64,000 nt of DNA from Salinigranum marinum. GTDB lineage: Archaea > Halobacteriota > Halobacteria > Halobacteriales > Haloferacaceae. The notes below the pieces were generated by a model. That model made no database searches. It saw nothing but the letters and a program-made list of their open reading frames with translations, and was not told the DNA's origin. The DNA lies in the NCBI RefSeq assembly GCF_024228675.1, contig NZ_CP100461.1:558001-622000 (forward strand). Reading direction: 5' to 3'. Position numbers and translations under genes: made by a program. Below, one piece after another: positions 8,147 to 16,471 of the stretch (position 1 is the stretch's first letter; each line of letters begins with the position of its first letter).

Positions 8147-9462
8147 CGCTCGACCGCGTCGTACGGGACGACGTCGACCGACGTGCCGGCGTCGAGCCCC
8201 GAGTCGGTCACGACGAAGCCGTCGGCTCGCGTCGCGCGCGTACTCGACGAGAGGACGCTCGGGTCGAACGTCTCGTCGTACACCGTCAGCGGGGAGTCGA
8301 CGTGTCCGAGGGGGAACGCCTCGACCGTCCCGCCGGTTCCGTCGTCGTCGCCGTCGTCGCTCGTCAGTGTCACCGGGACGACGTAGTCGAACCCCTCGGC
8401 ACCAATCCCGAAGCCGCGGGCGAGCGTCGCCGGCGTGGACGGGAGCGGTCGGTCCCCGGTGAAGAACGGCCGGGCGACGAGCGTCGCGATCGTGTGCGCG
8501 CCGACGGGCTTGCCGGGGATGGCAAAGGCGACCGCGTCGTGGTCGGGGAGGCGGGCGACGGCGATCGGCTTGCCCGGGCGGATCCGGACCCGGTGAAACA
8601 GCACCGAGCCCAGGTCCGACAGCGTCCGGACGGCGTAGTCCTTCTTGCCGACGCTCGTCCCGCCCGTGGTGACGACGACGTCGTACTCGTCGGCGAGATC
8701 GGCGACGCGGTCGCGGACGACGCCGTACTCGTCGGGGACCGACCCCTCGTACGTGGCGTCGTGGCCCCACGACCGGACGAGCGCCGCGAGCATCGGTGAA
8801 TCGAGATCCGTGTGTCGCCCTTCGTGGATCTCGGTTCCGGTCGCGAGTAACGCGACCGAGAAGCGCTCGTGGACTTCGACTGCTTCGTGGCCGAGGTCGC
8901 GGAGCAAGATCGCGTCCTTCGCCGAGAGGCGTTCCCCGGCCGAAAAGAGCGTCTCCCCCCCGGCGACGTTGCTCCCCCGGCGGTAGACGTACGTCCACGG
9001 CTCCAGCGGTGGCCCCGAGAGCTGCTCGGTCCCGTTCTCCTCGCTCCGGACCGTCGCCTCCTCGCGCTTGAGGACCGCGTTGGCTCCCTCGGGGAGCGGC
9101 GCGCCGGTGGCGATGCGGACGGCGTCGCCGGTGGCGAGTTCCGGCGGGTCGTCCTCGGGGTAGACCGAGACGTCGCGGAGACGGAGGGGGTAGTCGTCCC
9201 TGGCGTCGAACGCGAAGCCGTCCATCGTCGCGTGCGACCGCGGCGGCTGATCCGTCTCGGCGACGACGTCGGCAGCGAGCGTGCGCCCCGAGAGGGCCGA
9301 CAGCGGGACTGTCTCCGTGTCGCGGTCGGCGAGCACCGAGCGGCGGAGCGCGTGGACGCGATCGGCGGCCGTCGTCCGGGAGAGCATCACGTCGTACGGG
9401 GGGTCCGTGGTTCGATCGTCGACCGGGTCGGCGTCTGTGGCGTCGTCGGAACTCCCTGTCAC
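8143..9462 (-). CDS. moeA: Molybdopterin molybdenumtransferase
   Basis: A 439-residue MoeA that inserts molybdate into adenylylated molybdopterin. Domain order is as usual: N-terminal region with PRSHATMDGFAFDARD, a middle domain with RIATGAPLPEGANAVL, the MPT-binding domain with ALLATGTEI and TTGGTSVGKKDY, and the C-terminal domain after IPGKPVGA. The motif IPGKPVGA differs slightly from the usual IPGNPVAA. It is the first gene of a two-gene minus-strand operon with the MobA-like gene. It likely supplies cofactor to the CO dehydrogenase encoded 1 kb away, among other molybdoenzymes. Confidence 0.92.
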   Translation of the reverse strand: MTGSSDDATDADPVDDRTTDPPYDVMLSRTTAADRVHALRRSVLADRDTETVPLSALSGRTLAADVVAETDQPPRSHATMDGFAFDARDDYPLRLRDVSVYPEDDPPELATGDAVRIATGAPLPEGANAVLKREEATVRSEENGTEQLSGPPLEPWTYVYRRGSNVAGGETLFSAGERLSAKDAILLRDLGHEAVEVHERFSVALLATGTEIHEGRHTDLDSPMLAALVRSWGHDATYEGSVPDEYGVVRDRVADLADEYDVVVTTGGTSVGKKDYAVRTLSDLGSVLFHRVRIRPGKPIAVARLPDHDAVAFAIPGKPVGAHTIATLVARPFFTGDRPLPSTPATLARGFGIGAEGFDYVVPVTLTSDDGDDDGTGGTVEAFPLGHVDSPLTVYDETFDPSVLSSSTRATRADGFVVTDSGLDAGTSVDVVPYDAVER

Positions 9463-9544
9463 GGCGGTCGGGTTCGGTGGGGGCCGAGTTAAGTCCTCTC
9501 ACGCACGGTCGAGGCACGCGGTGTCCGCTGTACGTCGCCTCCAC

Positions 9545-9967
9545 TCACCCCTCGGGAGTGGCGAGGGCGTTCCACACCGCCGAGAGCGTCGCTCGCAGCT
9601 CCTCGTCGCTCACGTCGGTCGCCCGGACGGCGTAGTGGACGAGCATCACCATCTCGCCATCGGGTGCCGACGCACCCCGGTGGTCGGTGCGCTCGGCCGG
9701 GAACGGCGCGTCGGCGAGCGCCGCGGCGACCGTCTCCTCGTGCGCCTCGGGAACCCGGAGCTGGACGCCGAGACGGCGCGCGGGCGGTGCCCAGACGATC
9801 CCGCTCCTGTTGAAAGCGGTCACGAGGCTGTCGTCGCCGAGGCGGGCAACCGTCAGCGGGTGGAAGAAGTCGACGACGCACTGGCCGCCGGTTTCGGTCC
9901 GGCGGGCCCGGGCCAGGTGCTCACCGAGGTACTCCTCGACGACGCTGAAAAAGGGTGTGCAGTCCAT
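9545..9967 (-). CDS. Hypothetical haloarchaeal protein, 140 aa
   Basis: A soluble 140-residue protein with haloarchaeal codon use. It contains CVVDFFHPLTVARLGDDSL and VWAPPARRLGVQLRVPEAHE, and alternates predicted strands and helices, but I do not recognise a family. The start ATG at 9967 is the first in frame. It stands between moeA (same strand, 82 nt downstream) and the AbrB-type gene (opposite strand). The location suggests, but does not prove, a link to molybdenum or CO metabolism. Confidence 0.6.
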   Translation of the reverse strand: MDCTPFFSVVEEYLGEHLARARRTETGGQCVVDFFHPLTVARLGDDSLVTAFNRSGIVWAPPARRLGVQLRVPEAHEETVAAALADAPFPAERTDHRGASAPDGEMVMLVHYAVRATDVSDEELRATLSAVWNALATPEG

Positions 9968-10105
9968 CCCCTCCCGCTACACGGTGACGTGACCTAATAC
10001 CGATGGCTACCGCGTCCGTGGCTCTCCGGCGGTCGGGCCGCGCGGGTCGCCACCGAGGACAACGTTGATTTTGTGGGGTTGCTATGACTGCCCTAGGTAC
10101 CATCT

Positions 10106-10267
10106 ATGGGAATACTGACCGACACCAAAGTCTCGGAGAAGAACCTCACCACCGTGCCGAAGCCCGTTCGGAACTTCCTTGACGTCGGCGAGGGCGACCG
10201 GATCGAGTGGCACGTCGAAGACGGTCACGTCATCGTGCGCAAGGCCGCGCCGTCGAGCGACGACTGA
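10106..10267 (+). CDS. AbrB/SpoVT-type mini DNA-binding protein
   Basis: A 53-residue protein beginning MGILTDTKVSEKNLTTVPKP. The pattern of a short strand, TTVPKPVRNFLDVGEGDRIEW and a final strand HVIVRKA is the swapped-hairpin AbrB fold found in MazE-like antitoxins and small regulators. It is too short for most gene callers but has a clean ATG and stop and good codon use. It lies 247 nt upstream of coxG on the same strand. It may regulate the cox operon; haloarchaea carry many such free-standing AbrB genes, so the link is only positional. No toxin partner is visible. Confidence 0.82.
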   Translation: MGILTDTKVSEKNLTTVPKPVRNFLDVGEGDRIEWHVEDGHVIVRKAAPSSDD

Positions 10268-10442
10268 CGCCGCCTCGCCCCCCTCGCCGCGCTGCCCCCG
10301 ATCCGCCGTCGTCAGGGCGGTCGGTGCCACGCCGTACCCCCGCCCCGCCGTCGCCGTCCTTTCGTCCGGCGTTCTCCCGCAGTGAGCCGGTTTTTCGCCG
10401 CCCGTGACCACGGTCACCCGGTCGATCGTGCGGTTTTCCAGT

Positions 10443-10513
10443 AACTTTTATGATGATGGACGGGATTGACACGCACAGACGGGTCTAAGGACTCGCATAG
10501 GGGTTAGTACTAA
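10443..10513 (+). promoter_or_regulatory. Probable cox operon promoter with palindrome before coxG
   Basis: An AT-rich TATA-like stretch (AACTTTTA, 10443-10450) precedes coxG by about 65 nt. The perfect palindrome TTAGTACTAA at 10504-10513 ends one base before the coxG ATG. The spacing implies a 5' leader of about 40 nt, in which the palindrome would occupy the ribosome-proximal end. Confidence 0.45.
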
Positions 10514-10514
10514 A

Positions 10515-11105
10515 ATGGAATTCAGTGGCGAATTCGAGCTGGACGGCGTATCGCCGGAGGACGCCTGGATCGTTCTCTCGGACCCAATCGCAGTACGGGA
10601 CTCACTCAAAGGGTGTCGGTACATCACACCCATCGACGACGACGACTTCAATTTCGACGACTACGAGGCCGAGGAGGACGTCCAGACCCTCCCGGACGCG
10701 GATCCCGACGTCGTCGCCGAGCGGGCGTTCAACGAGGGCGTCGTCTACGCGGCGCTGATGCAGGTCGGCGTCGGCAGCGTGAAACCGCGCTTCGAGACAC
10801 GGGTCACGATCGCCGAACGCGCCTTCCCGCGCATGGTCGCGACCGGCGGGGGCGACGCCTCGAACAGCAGTTTCGAGATGGAGTCGTGGATGGACATCGA
10901 GGAGACCGAAAGCGGCTCCATCGTCAAGTGGGGTACGGAGGCGGACGTCTCCGGGCGCATCGCCCAACTCGGCGGGCGCGTGATGAACCCGGTCGCCGAC
11001 AAGATCGTCTCGAACTTCTTCAAGAACATCCAGAAGCAGATGACCGGCTTCGAGGAGAGCGAGGAGTCGAAGAGCATGCGGGACCGCCTCAGCGGACTCC
11101 TCTAA
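10515..11105 (+). CDS. coxG: CO dehydrogenase accessory protein CoxG (SRPBCC fold)
   Basis: A 196-residue CoxG-family protein: MEFSGEFELDGVSPEDAW at the N-terminus, a predicted ligand-binding helix-grip fold, and the typical GRIAQLGGRVMNPVADKIV motif near residue 160. In bacteria CoxG helps anchor CO dehydrogenase to the membrane and may bind quinone. It begins the operon, 4 nt before coxM. Two features are unusual: an acidic insertion (DDDDFNFDDYEAEEDVQ) near residue 43, and no hydrophobic C-terminal anchor, the end being charged. It may therefore dock by another route. Confidence 0.85.
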   Translation: MEFSGEFELDGVSPEDAWIVLSDPIAVRDSLKGCRYITPIDDDDFNFDDYEAEEDVQTLPDADPDVVAERAFNEGVVYAALMQVGVGSVKPRFETRVTIAERAFPRMVATGGGDASNSSFEMESWMDIEETESGSIVKWGTEADVSGRIAQLGGRVMNPVADKIVSNFFKNIQKQMTGFEESEESKSMRDRLSGLL

Positions 11106-11109
11106 AGCC

Positions 11110-11970
11110 ATGAAAGCCGCACAGTTCGAACACCACGAACCGACGACGGTCGAAGAGGCGGTGAGCCTCCTCGGGAGCCTTGACGAACCGACCGTGCTCG
11201 CCGGCGGACAGAGCCTCATCCCGATGATGCGCTTTCGGCTGGCGCGCCCCGAGACCGTCATCGACCTGAACCACATCGCCGATCTCGACTTCCTCGAAGA
11301 GGAGAACGGTCACCTCCGGATCGGCGCGCTCTGCCGACACGTCGACATCGAGGAGTCCGCTCTCGTCGCCGAGAAGTACGGCAGCTTCGCCGACGCCGCG
11401 CCGCTGGTCGCGGACCCCCAGATCCGAAACAGAGGAACGGTCGTGGGGAGCGTCGCCCAGTCCGACCCGAAGGGCGACTGGGGGACGGTCCTCCTGGCGC
11501 ACGACGGCGAGGTCGTCGCCGCCGGTCCCGATGGCGAGCGCGTCATGCCCGCCGCGGAGTTCTTCCTCCTCCCCTACGACAACATGCTGGGCGAGGACGA
11601 ACTCATCACGGAGCTTCGCGTCCCCACTCCCTCGGCACACGAGGGCAGTTCCTACCACAAGCTGAAGCGCAAGGTGGGCGACTACGCGATGGTCGGCGTC
11701 GCCGCACGCGTCGTCTTGGACGAGGGTGTCATCACCGATGCTGGCGTCGCGCTCACCGCCGTCGACATCACGAACGTCTCCGTCCCGGACGCCGAGGAGA
11801 TCCTCGAAGGCGAGACGCCCTCGGGTGACCTGTTCAAGCGGGCGGGCGAGGCTGCGGCGGAGACCGCCAATCCGGAGTCGGACGAACACGGCAGCGCCGA
11901 CTACAAGGAGAACATGACCCGCGTGCTGACCCAACGGGCGCTCGCGGACGCTGTGGAGCGCGCGAGGTAA
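11110..11970 (+). CDS. coxM: CO dehydrogenase medium (FAD) subunit
   Basis: A 286-residue FAD-binding subunit of the molybdenum hydroxylase family; it passes electrons from the Fe-S subunit to FAD and then to the quinone pool. The two FAD motifs are [10 protein letters not shown] near residue 34 and a second one at [19 protein letters not shown] near residue 110. The C-terminal CO_deh_flav_C domain follows from about residue 175. Only 2 nt separate it from coxS, so it is co-transcribed. A short acidic tail region ([15 protein letters not shown]) is a haloarchaeal variation before the final helix. Confidence 0.92.
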   Translation: MKAAQFEHHEPTTVEEAVSLLGSLDEPTVLAGGQSLIPMMRFRLARPETVIDLNHIADLDFLEEENGHLRIGALCRHVDIEESALVAEKYGSFADAAPLVADPQIRNRGTVVGSVAQSDPKGDWGTVLLAHDGEVVAAGPDGERVMPAAEFFLLPYDNMLGEDELITELRVPTPSAHEGSSYHKLKRKVGDYAMVGVAARVVLDEGVITDAGVALTAVDITNVSVPDAEEILEGETPSGDLFKRAGEAAAETANPESDEHGSADYKENMTRVLTQRALADAVERAR

Positions 11971-11972
11971 TC

Positions 11973-12605
11973 ATGAGCACGAAAGACATCACCATCACCG
12001 TCAACGGCACAGAGAAGGAACTCAGCGTCGAACCCCGCCGGTTGCTGGTCCACGCCATCCGCGAGGACCTCGACCTCACCGGGACGCACATCGGCTGTGA
12101 CACCGGGAACTGCGGCGCGTGCACCGTCTACAAGGACGGCGAGGCTGTCAAGTCCTGTCTCATGTTCGCCGTCCAGGCCGACGGCGCGGAGGTGACGACG
12201 GTCGAGGGCATGGCCGACCTCCCCGAGGCGGGGATGGGCCGCATGGACGACCTCCACCCCATTCAGGAGGGCTTCCGGTACATGCACGGACTGCAGTGTG
12301 GCTACTGTACGCCGGGCATGATCATGGCGGGCAAAGCGCTCCTGGAGAAGGACGCAGACCCCTCCGAGGCGACGATCCGCGAGAACATTAGCGGCAACCT
12401 CTGTCGCTGTACCGGCTACCAGAACATCGTCAAGTCCATCCAGTACGCCGCGGACGTGCTCAACGACCGCGAACCGCCAGAGTCGCCCGTCGAGCACCCC
12501 GAGTCCGGTGGCGAGACCGCCGCAGACGGCGGGTTCGACTGTGGAGCGGGATGTGGCTGTGACGTGACGTTCGAGAGCGGGACCGAAGGCGGTGAGGAGC
12601 GATGA
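11973..12605 (+). CDS. coxS: CO dehydrogenase small (2Fe-2S) subunit with extra Cys tail
   Basis: A 210-residue iron-sulfur subunit carrying two [2Fe-2S] clusters. The plant-type ferredoxin ligands are C42, C47, C50 and C62; the second cluster uses C109, C112, C144 and C146 in QCGYCTPGM and NLCRCTGY. Typical CoxS proteins are about 160-170 residues. This one has an additional tail of about 45 residues with three more cysteines (C190, C194, C196 in [10 protein letters not shown]). Its stop overlaps the coxL start (ATGA), so the two subunits are coupled. Confidence 0.93.
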   Translation: MSTKDITITVNGTEKELSVEPRRLLVHAIREDLDLTGTHIGCDTGNCGACTVYKDGEAVKSCLMFAVQADGAEVTTVEGMADLPEAGMGRMDDLHPIQEGFRYMHGLQCGYCTPGMIMAGKALLEKDADPSEATIRENISGNLCRCTGYQNIVKSIQYAADVLNDREPPESPVEHPESGGETAADGGFDCGAGCGCDVTFESGTEGGEER

Positions 12606-15094
12606 GTAGCGAGACCGAGAAACCGGACGCGAAGTACCGACACGACGACGACGGCGGTCCGGACCCCGAAGCCACCCACGGCCACGGTCGTGGTGGCATG
12701 GGTGAAGAGGTAAAGCGGAAGGAGGATCGTCGCTTCATCACGGGTCGCGGCAACTACGTCGACGACATCAAGAAGGACGGGATGCTCCACTGCGAACTCG
12801 TCCGGAGCCCCCACGCTCACGCCCGCATCAACTCCATCAACAAGGACCGGGCGCTCAACGTCGACGGCGTCGTCGCCGTCCTCACGGCCGAGGACCTCGC
12901 CGAGCACGAACTGGCGACGATGCCGACGCTCATGGACGACACCCAGGACGTCCTCGTCGGCGACAAGGTGAAGTTCCAGTCTCAGGAGGTGGCGGCCGTC
13001 ATCGCCACGGACCGCTACATCGCCAAGGACGGCGCGGAGAAGGTCGAAGTCGACTACGAAACCCTGGACGCCGTCGTCGACGCGAAGAAGGCGCTCGAGG
13101 ACGACGCCCCCCTGGTTCGAGACGACATCGAAGGCCAGGAGTCGAACCACATCTTCGACTGGGAAGCGGGTGACGAGGTAGCGACGAAACAGGCGTTCGA
13201 GGACGCCGACGTCACCGTCGAACAGGACATGAACTACCAGCGCATCCACCCCGCTCCCATCGAGACGTGCGGGTGTGTCGCCGACTGGGACACCGCGAAC
13301 GAGAAGATGACCGTCCACCTCACCTCGCAGGCACCCCACGCGCATCGAACCCTCTTCTCGATGGTGTCGGGTATCCCCGAGCACAAGGTGCGAATCATCA
13401 GCCCCGACGTCGGTGGCGGGTTCGGCAACAAGGTGCCCATCTACCCCGGGTACGTCGTCGCCGCCGCCGCGTCGTACGTTCTCGGGAAGCCGGTGAAGTG
13501 GGTCGAGGAGCGCTCGGAGAACATCCAGACGACCCACTTCGCCCGCGACTACGACATGACCGGCCGCATCGCGGCGACGGCCGACGGGCAGATCACCGCG
13601 GTCGACGTGGACGTGCTCGCCAACCACGGCGCGTACAACGCGGTGGCGCAGCCGTCGAAGTTCCCGGCGGGCTTCTTCAAGATATTCACGGGATCGTACG
13701 ACATCCCGGCGGCGTACAGCAGCCTGGAGGCCGTGTACACGAACACCGCCCCCGGTGGCGTCGCGTATCGGTGTTCGTTCAGGGTGACGGAAGCGGTCTA
13801 CCTCATCGAGCGACTGGTCGACCTGCTGGCGGACGAACTCGACATGGACCCGGCCGAACTCCGGCGGAAGAACTTCATCCCGAAGGAGGCGTTCCCCTAC
13901 GAGTCCACGACGGGCTGGACGTACGACTCCGGCGACTACGAACGGGCGCTCGACCAGGCGCTCGAAGCCGTCGACTACGACGGGCTCCGTGCGGAACAAC
14001 AGCGCCGTCTCGACGCGGACGACGACCGGCTGTTGGGGATCGGGCTCTCGACGTTCACGGAGATCGTCGGTGCCGGGCCCGGCAAGCAGTGTGACATCGC
14101 CGGCGTCGAGATGTTCGACTCCGCCGAGATCCGCGTCCACCCGACCGGCAACGCGACGGTCAGGATCGGCGTCCAGACCCAAGGTCAAGGACACGAGACG
14201 ACGTTCGCCCAGATCGTCGCCGAGGAACTCGGCCTCGACGTCGAGGACATCTCTGTCGAGCACGGCGACACCGACACCGATCCCTACGGGCTGGGAACGT
14301 ACGCGTCGCGGTCGACACCAGTGGGAGGAGCGGCGACAGCGGTGGCCGCCCGGAAGGTGCGCGAGAAGGCCAAGAGCATCGCCGCCAACGAACTCGAGGT
14401 CGCCGAGGAGGACGTCGTCTGGGACCGTTCCTCGGGTTCCTTCCAGGTGAAGGGCGCGCCCGACCGCGTGGTGACGATGAAGGAGATCGCCGCCGCGTCG
14501 TACATGAACTCCCCGGCGAACGAGGAGCCCGGCCTCGAAGCCGTCGACTACTACGACCCGCCGAACATGACGTTCCCGTTCGGGGCGTACGTCTGCGTGG
14601 TCGAAGTCGACCGCGAAACGGGCGAGGTGGACATCCGGCAGTTCTACGCGCTCGACGACTGCGGCAACCGTATCAACCCGATGGTCATCGAGGGCCAGAT
14701 CCACGGCGGCCTCGCACAGGGGATCGCGACGGCAATGCTCGAGGAAGTAACCTTCGACGACAACGGCAACGTCACCGCGGGAGACTTCATGAACTACCTG
14801 CTCCCGACCGCGATGGAGATCCCTCACATGGACACCGACTACACGGTGACGCCGTCGCCGCACCACCCGATCGGCGCGAAAGGCGTCGGCGAGTCCCCCA
14901 CGGTGGGGTCGCCGCCGGCGATCGTCAACGCCGTCGTCGACGCGATGGCCCACGCCGGCGTGCGCCACGTCGACATGCCCATGACGCCCGACCGCGTCTG
15001 GGCCGTCCTGGACGAGGCTGGGCTGGCGCTCGACCCGGCCGACCGGTTCGACTTCGACTTCGACGCCGGCACGGACGCCGAAGCGGACGACTGA
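12602..15094 (+). CDS. coxL: Form I CO dehydrogenase large (Mo-Cu) subunit
   Basis: An 830-residue catalytic subunit that oxidises CO to CO2 with a Mo-S-Cu centre and molybdopterin cytosine dinucleotide. The decisive motif is AYRCSFR at residues 388-394, which marks genuine form I enzymes; C391 corresponds to the Cu-binding C388 of the Oligotropha enzyme. The active-site glutamate is E764 in [10 protein letters not shown] (E763 in Oligotropha). Other conserved parts include [15 protein letters not shown] and [12 protein letters not shown]. An acidic N-terminal extension and acidic C-terminus fit halophilic adaptation. The subunit order G-M-S-L in one operon supports a complete enzyme. Confidence 0.95.
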   Translation: MSSETEKPDAKYRHDDDGGPDPEATHGHGRGGMGEEVKRKEDRRFITGRGNYVDDIKKDGMLHCELVRSPHAHARINSINKDRALNVDGVVAVLTAEDLAEHELATMPTLMDDTQDVLVGDKVKFQSQEVAAVIATDRYIAKDGAEKVEVDYETLDAVVDAKKALEDDAPLVRDDIEGQESNHIFDWEAGDEVATKQAFEDADVTVEQDMNYQRIHPAPIETCGCVADWDTANEKMTVHLTSQAPHAHRTLFSMVSGIPEHKVRIISPDVGGGFGNKVPIYPGYVVAAAASYVLGKPVKWVEERSENIQTTHFARDYDMTGRIAATADGQITAVDVDVLANHGAYNAVAQPSKFPAGFFKIFTGSYDIPAAYSSLEAVYTNTAPGGVAYRCSFRVTEAVYLIERLVDLLADELDMDPAELRRKNFIPKEAFPYESTTGWTYDSGDYERALDQALEAVDYDGLRAEQQRRLDADDDRLLGIGLSTFTEIVGAGPGKQCDIAGVEMFDSAEIRVHPTGNATVRIGVQTQGQGHETTFAQIVAEELGLDVEDISVEHGDTDTDPYGLGTYASRSTPVGGAATAVAARKVREKAKSIAANELEVAEEDVVWDRSSGSFQVKGAPDRVVTMKEIAAASYMNSPANEEPGLEAVDYYDPPNMTFPFGAYVCVVEVDRETGEVDIRQFYALDDCGNRINPMVIEGQIHGGLAQGIATAMLEEVTFDDNGNVTAGDFMNYLLPTAMEIPHMDTDYTVTPSPHHPIGAKGVGESPTVGSPPAIVNAVVDAMAHAGVRHVDMPMTPDRVWAVLDEAGLALDPADRFDFDFDAGTDAEADD

Positions 15095-15334
15095 GCACGG
15101 GAGCCGGCGCCGGTGTCGAATTCGTAACTGTATTCGGCATCGAATCCGGCTTCAGAACAGGATTCGTAACCGTATTCGACGTCGACACACACTTCGGTCC
15201 GGAGGTCGTAGACGGAGTCGATGTCGACATCGGAGCCGGACCACCCGCGTCGTTCCGACCCGTCCGCCGCGAGCGCGGCGTCGCGCCCGCGCTCGCCGTC
15301 GGGTCGGGGTGACCGACCCCCTCACGCACACCAG
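15095..15334. repeat. Intergenic 240 bp with a 19-bp direct repeat
   Basis: Between coxL and the XdhC-YHS gene, 15120-15138 (ATTCGTAACTGTATTCGGC) recurs at 15162-15180 with two mismatches, a spacing of 42 bp. The first copy also starts a small hairpin (ATTCG, 4-nt loop, CGAAT). This is the only large gap in an otherwise tightly packed operon, so it may hold an internal promoter, a processing site or a regulator site. Confidence 0.5.
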
Positions 15335-16471
15335 ATGACAGACGACACGGAGACAGAGACGAACCGAGACGAACACAGCGCCCGCGCGGACGCCGCCTCG
15401 CGGGAGACGGTCGACCGGCTGGCCCGACAGTACACCGAACAGGGTCAGCCGTTCGCCCGCGTGACGGTCGTCCGCCGGGAGCCGCCGGTGTCGGCGCGTG
15501 TCGGCGACCGCGCGATCGTGACGCCCGACGGCGAACTCACCGGCTGGATCGGCGGGGTCGCCTGCGCGCAGTCGGTCGCGGTGCGGGAGGCGCAGACGGC
15601 GCTCCGTCGCGGCGACGCCAAACTGGTCGGCATCGCGCCCGATCCCGACACGATCGACCGATCCGGGCTGGAGGCGTTCCCGATGACCTGCCACAGCCAG
15701 GGGACGCTCGAACTGTTCGTCGAGCCGGTGACGCCCGTCCCACGTCTGGTGGTCGTCGGCGACTCGCCCATCGCCCGGGCGGTGTCGGGCCTCGCAGCCG
15801 GCCTGCCGTACGACCTGACGGTCGTCGCCCCCGACGGTGCGGACGTGGCCGGCGCGGACCGCCTGGTCGATCCCGGCGACGCGGCGTCGCTGGCCGAGGC
15901 GTTCGACGGAGCGACGTGGGTCGTCGTGGCGTCGATGGGCGCGACCGACGACGTCGCCGTCGAAGCCGCCCTCGCGGCGGGCGTCCCGTACGTCGGCCTC
16001 GTCGCCAGTCGCCGACGCGCGGACGAACTCTGCGAACGAGTCGCCGACAGAACGGGTCGCGCGGTTGAGGACGTCCGTGCCGCGGTGACCTCGCCGGCCG
16101 GTGTCGACATCGGCGCGCGGATCCCCGAGGAGATCAGCGTGAGCGTCCTCGCCGAGCTGATCTCCGTCCGGCGGGCCGGCGACGCCGCGGGGTCGGGTGG
16201 GACTCACGAACACGCCGACGCGACCGGCGGGACCGTCGAGACTCACGAGGGTCCCGATGCCGATGGCGACGCCGACGTCGGAGACGACACCGGCGGCGCC
16301 GACCCCGATCACGAGACCGCGACCGACCCCGTCTGCGGCATGGACGTGACGGTCGGCGAGGCGGCGGCGACCGCCACCCACGAGGGGAGGACGTACCACT
16401 TCTGCGGGCAGGGGTGTCAGGAGGCGTTCGTCGATGATCCGGACCGGTTCGTCGAGCGGGCAGAGCCATGA
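15335..16471 (+). CDS. XdhC/CoxI-type maturation protein fused to a YHS metal-binding domain
   Basis: A 378-residue two-part protein. Residues 1 to about 285 are an XdhC/CoxI protein: an N-terminal domain with RVTVVRREPPVSARVGDRAIV and the conserved FPMTCHSQGTLELFVEPV, then a Rossmann domain beginning RLVVVGDSPIARAV. XdhC proteins bind and sulfurate the Mo cofactor before insertion. A linker rich in His and Asp (about 288-330) leads to a C-terminal YHS domain with DPVCGMDV, YHFCGQGCQEAF and DDPDRF. YHS domains bind metals, often copper. The ATG at 15335 is chosen over an upstream extension lacking homology. Its stop overlaps coxD (ATGA). Confidence 0.85.
   Translation: MTDDTETETNRDEHSARADAASRETVDRLARQYTEQGQPFARVTVVRREPPVSARVGDRAIVTPDGELTGWIGGVACAQSVAVREAQTALRRGDAKLVGIAPDPDTIDRSGLEAFPMTCHSQGTLELFVEPVTPVPRLVVVGDSPIARAVSGLAAGLPYDLTVVAPDGADVAGADRLVDPGDAASLAEAFDGATWVVVASMGATDDVAVEAALAAGVPYVGLVASRRRADELCERVADRTGRAVEDVRAAVTSPAGVDIGARIPEEISVSVLAELISVRRAGDAAGSGGTHEHADATGGTVETHEGPDADGDADVGDDTGGADPDHETATDPVCGMDVTVGEAAATATHEGRTYHFCGQGCQEAFVDDPDRFVERAEP

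Noticed and set aside
10106-10267. Reading the AbrB-type gene as the antitoxin of a toxin-antitoxin pair
   Set aside because: No toxin gene is adjacent; the next gene is coxG, so a stand-alone regulator is more likely.
12416-14968. Long open frame antisense to coxL (about 850 codons)
   Set aside because: It is the mirror of a GC-rich coding strand; the translation is rich in Arg, His, Val and shows no family, while coxL on the other strand is unmistakable.
15120-15180. The repeat after coxL as a mini CRISPR or transposon end
   Set aside because: Only two imperfect copies are present, with no cas or transposase gene nearby.
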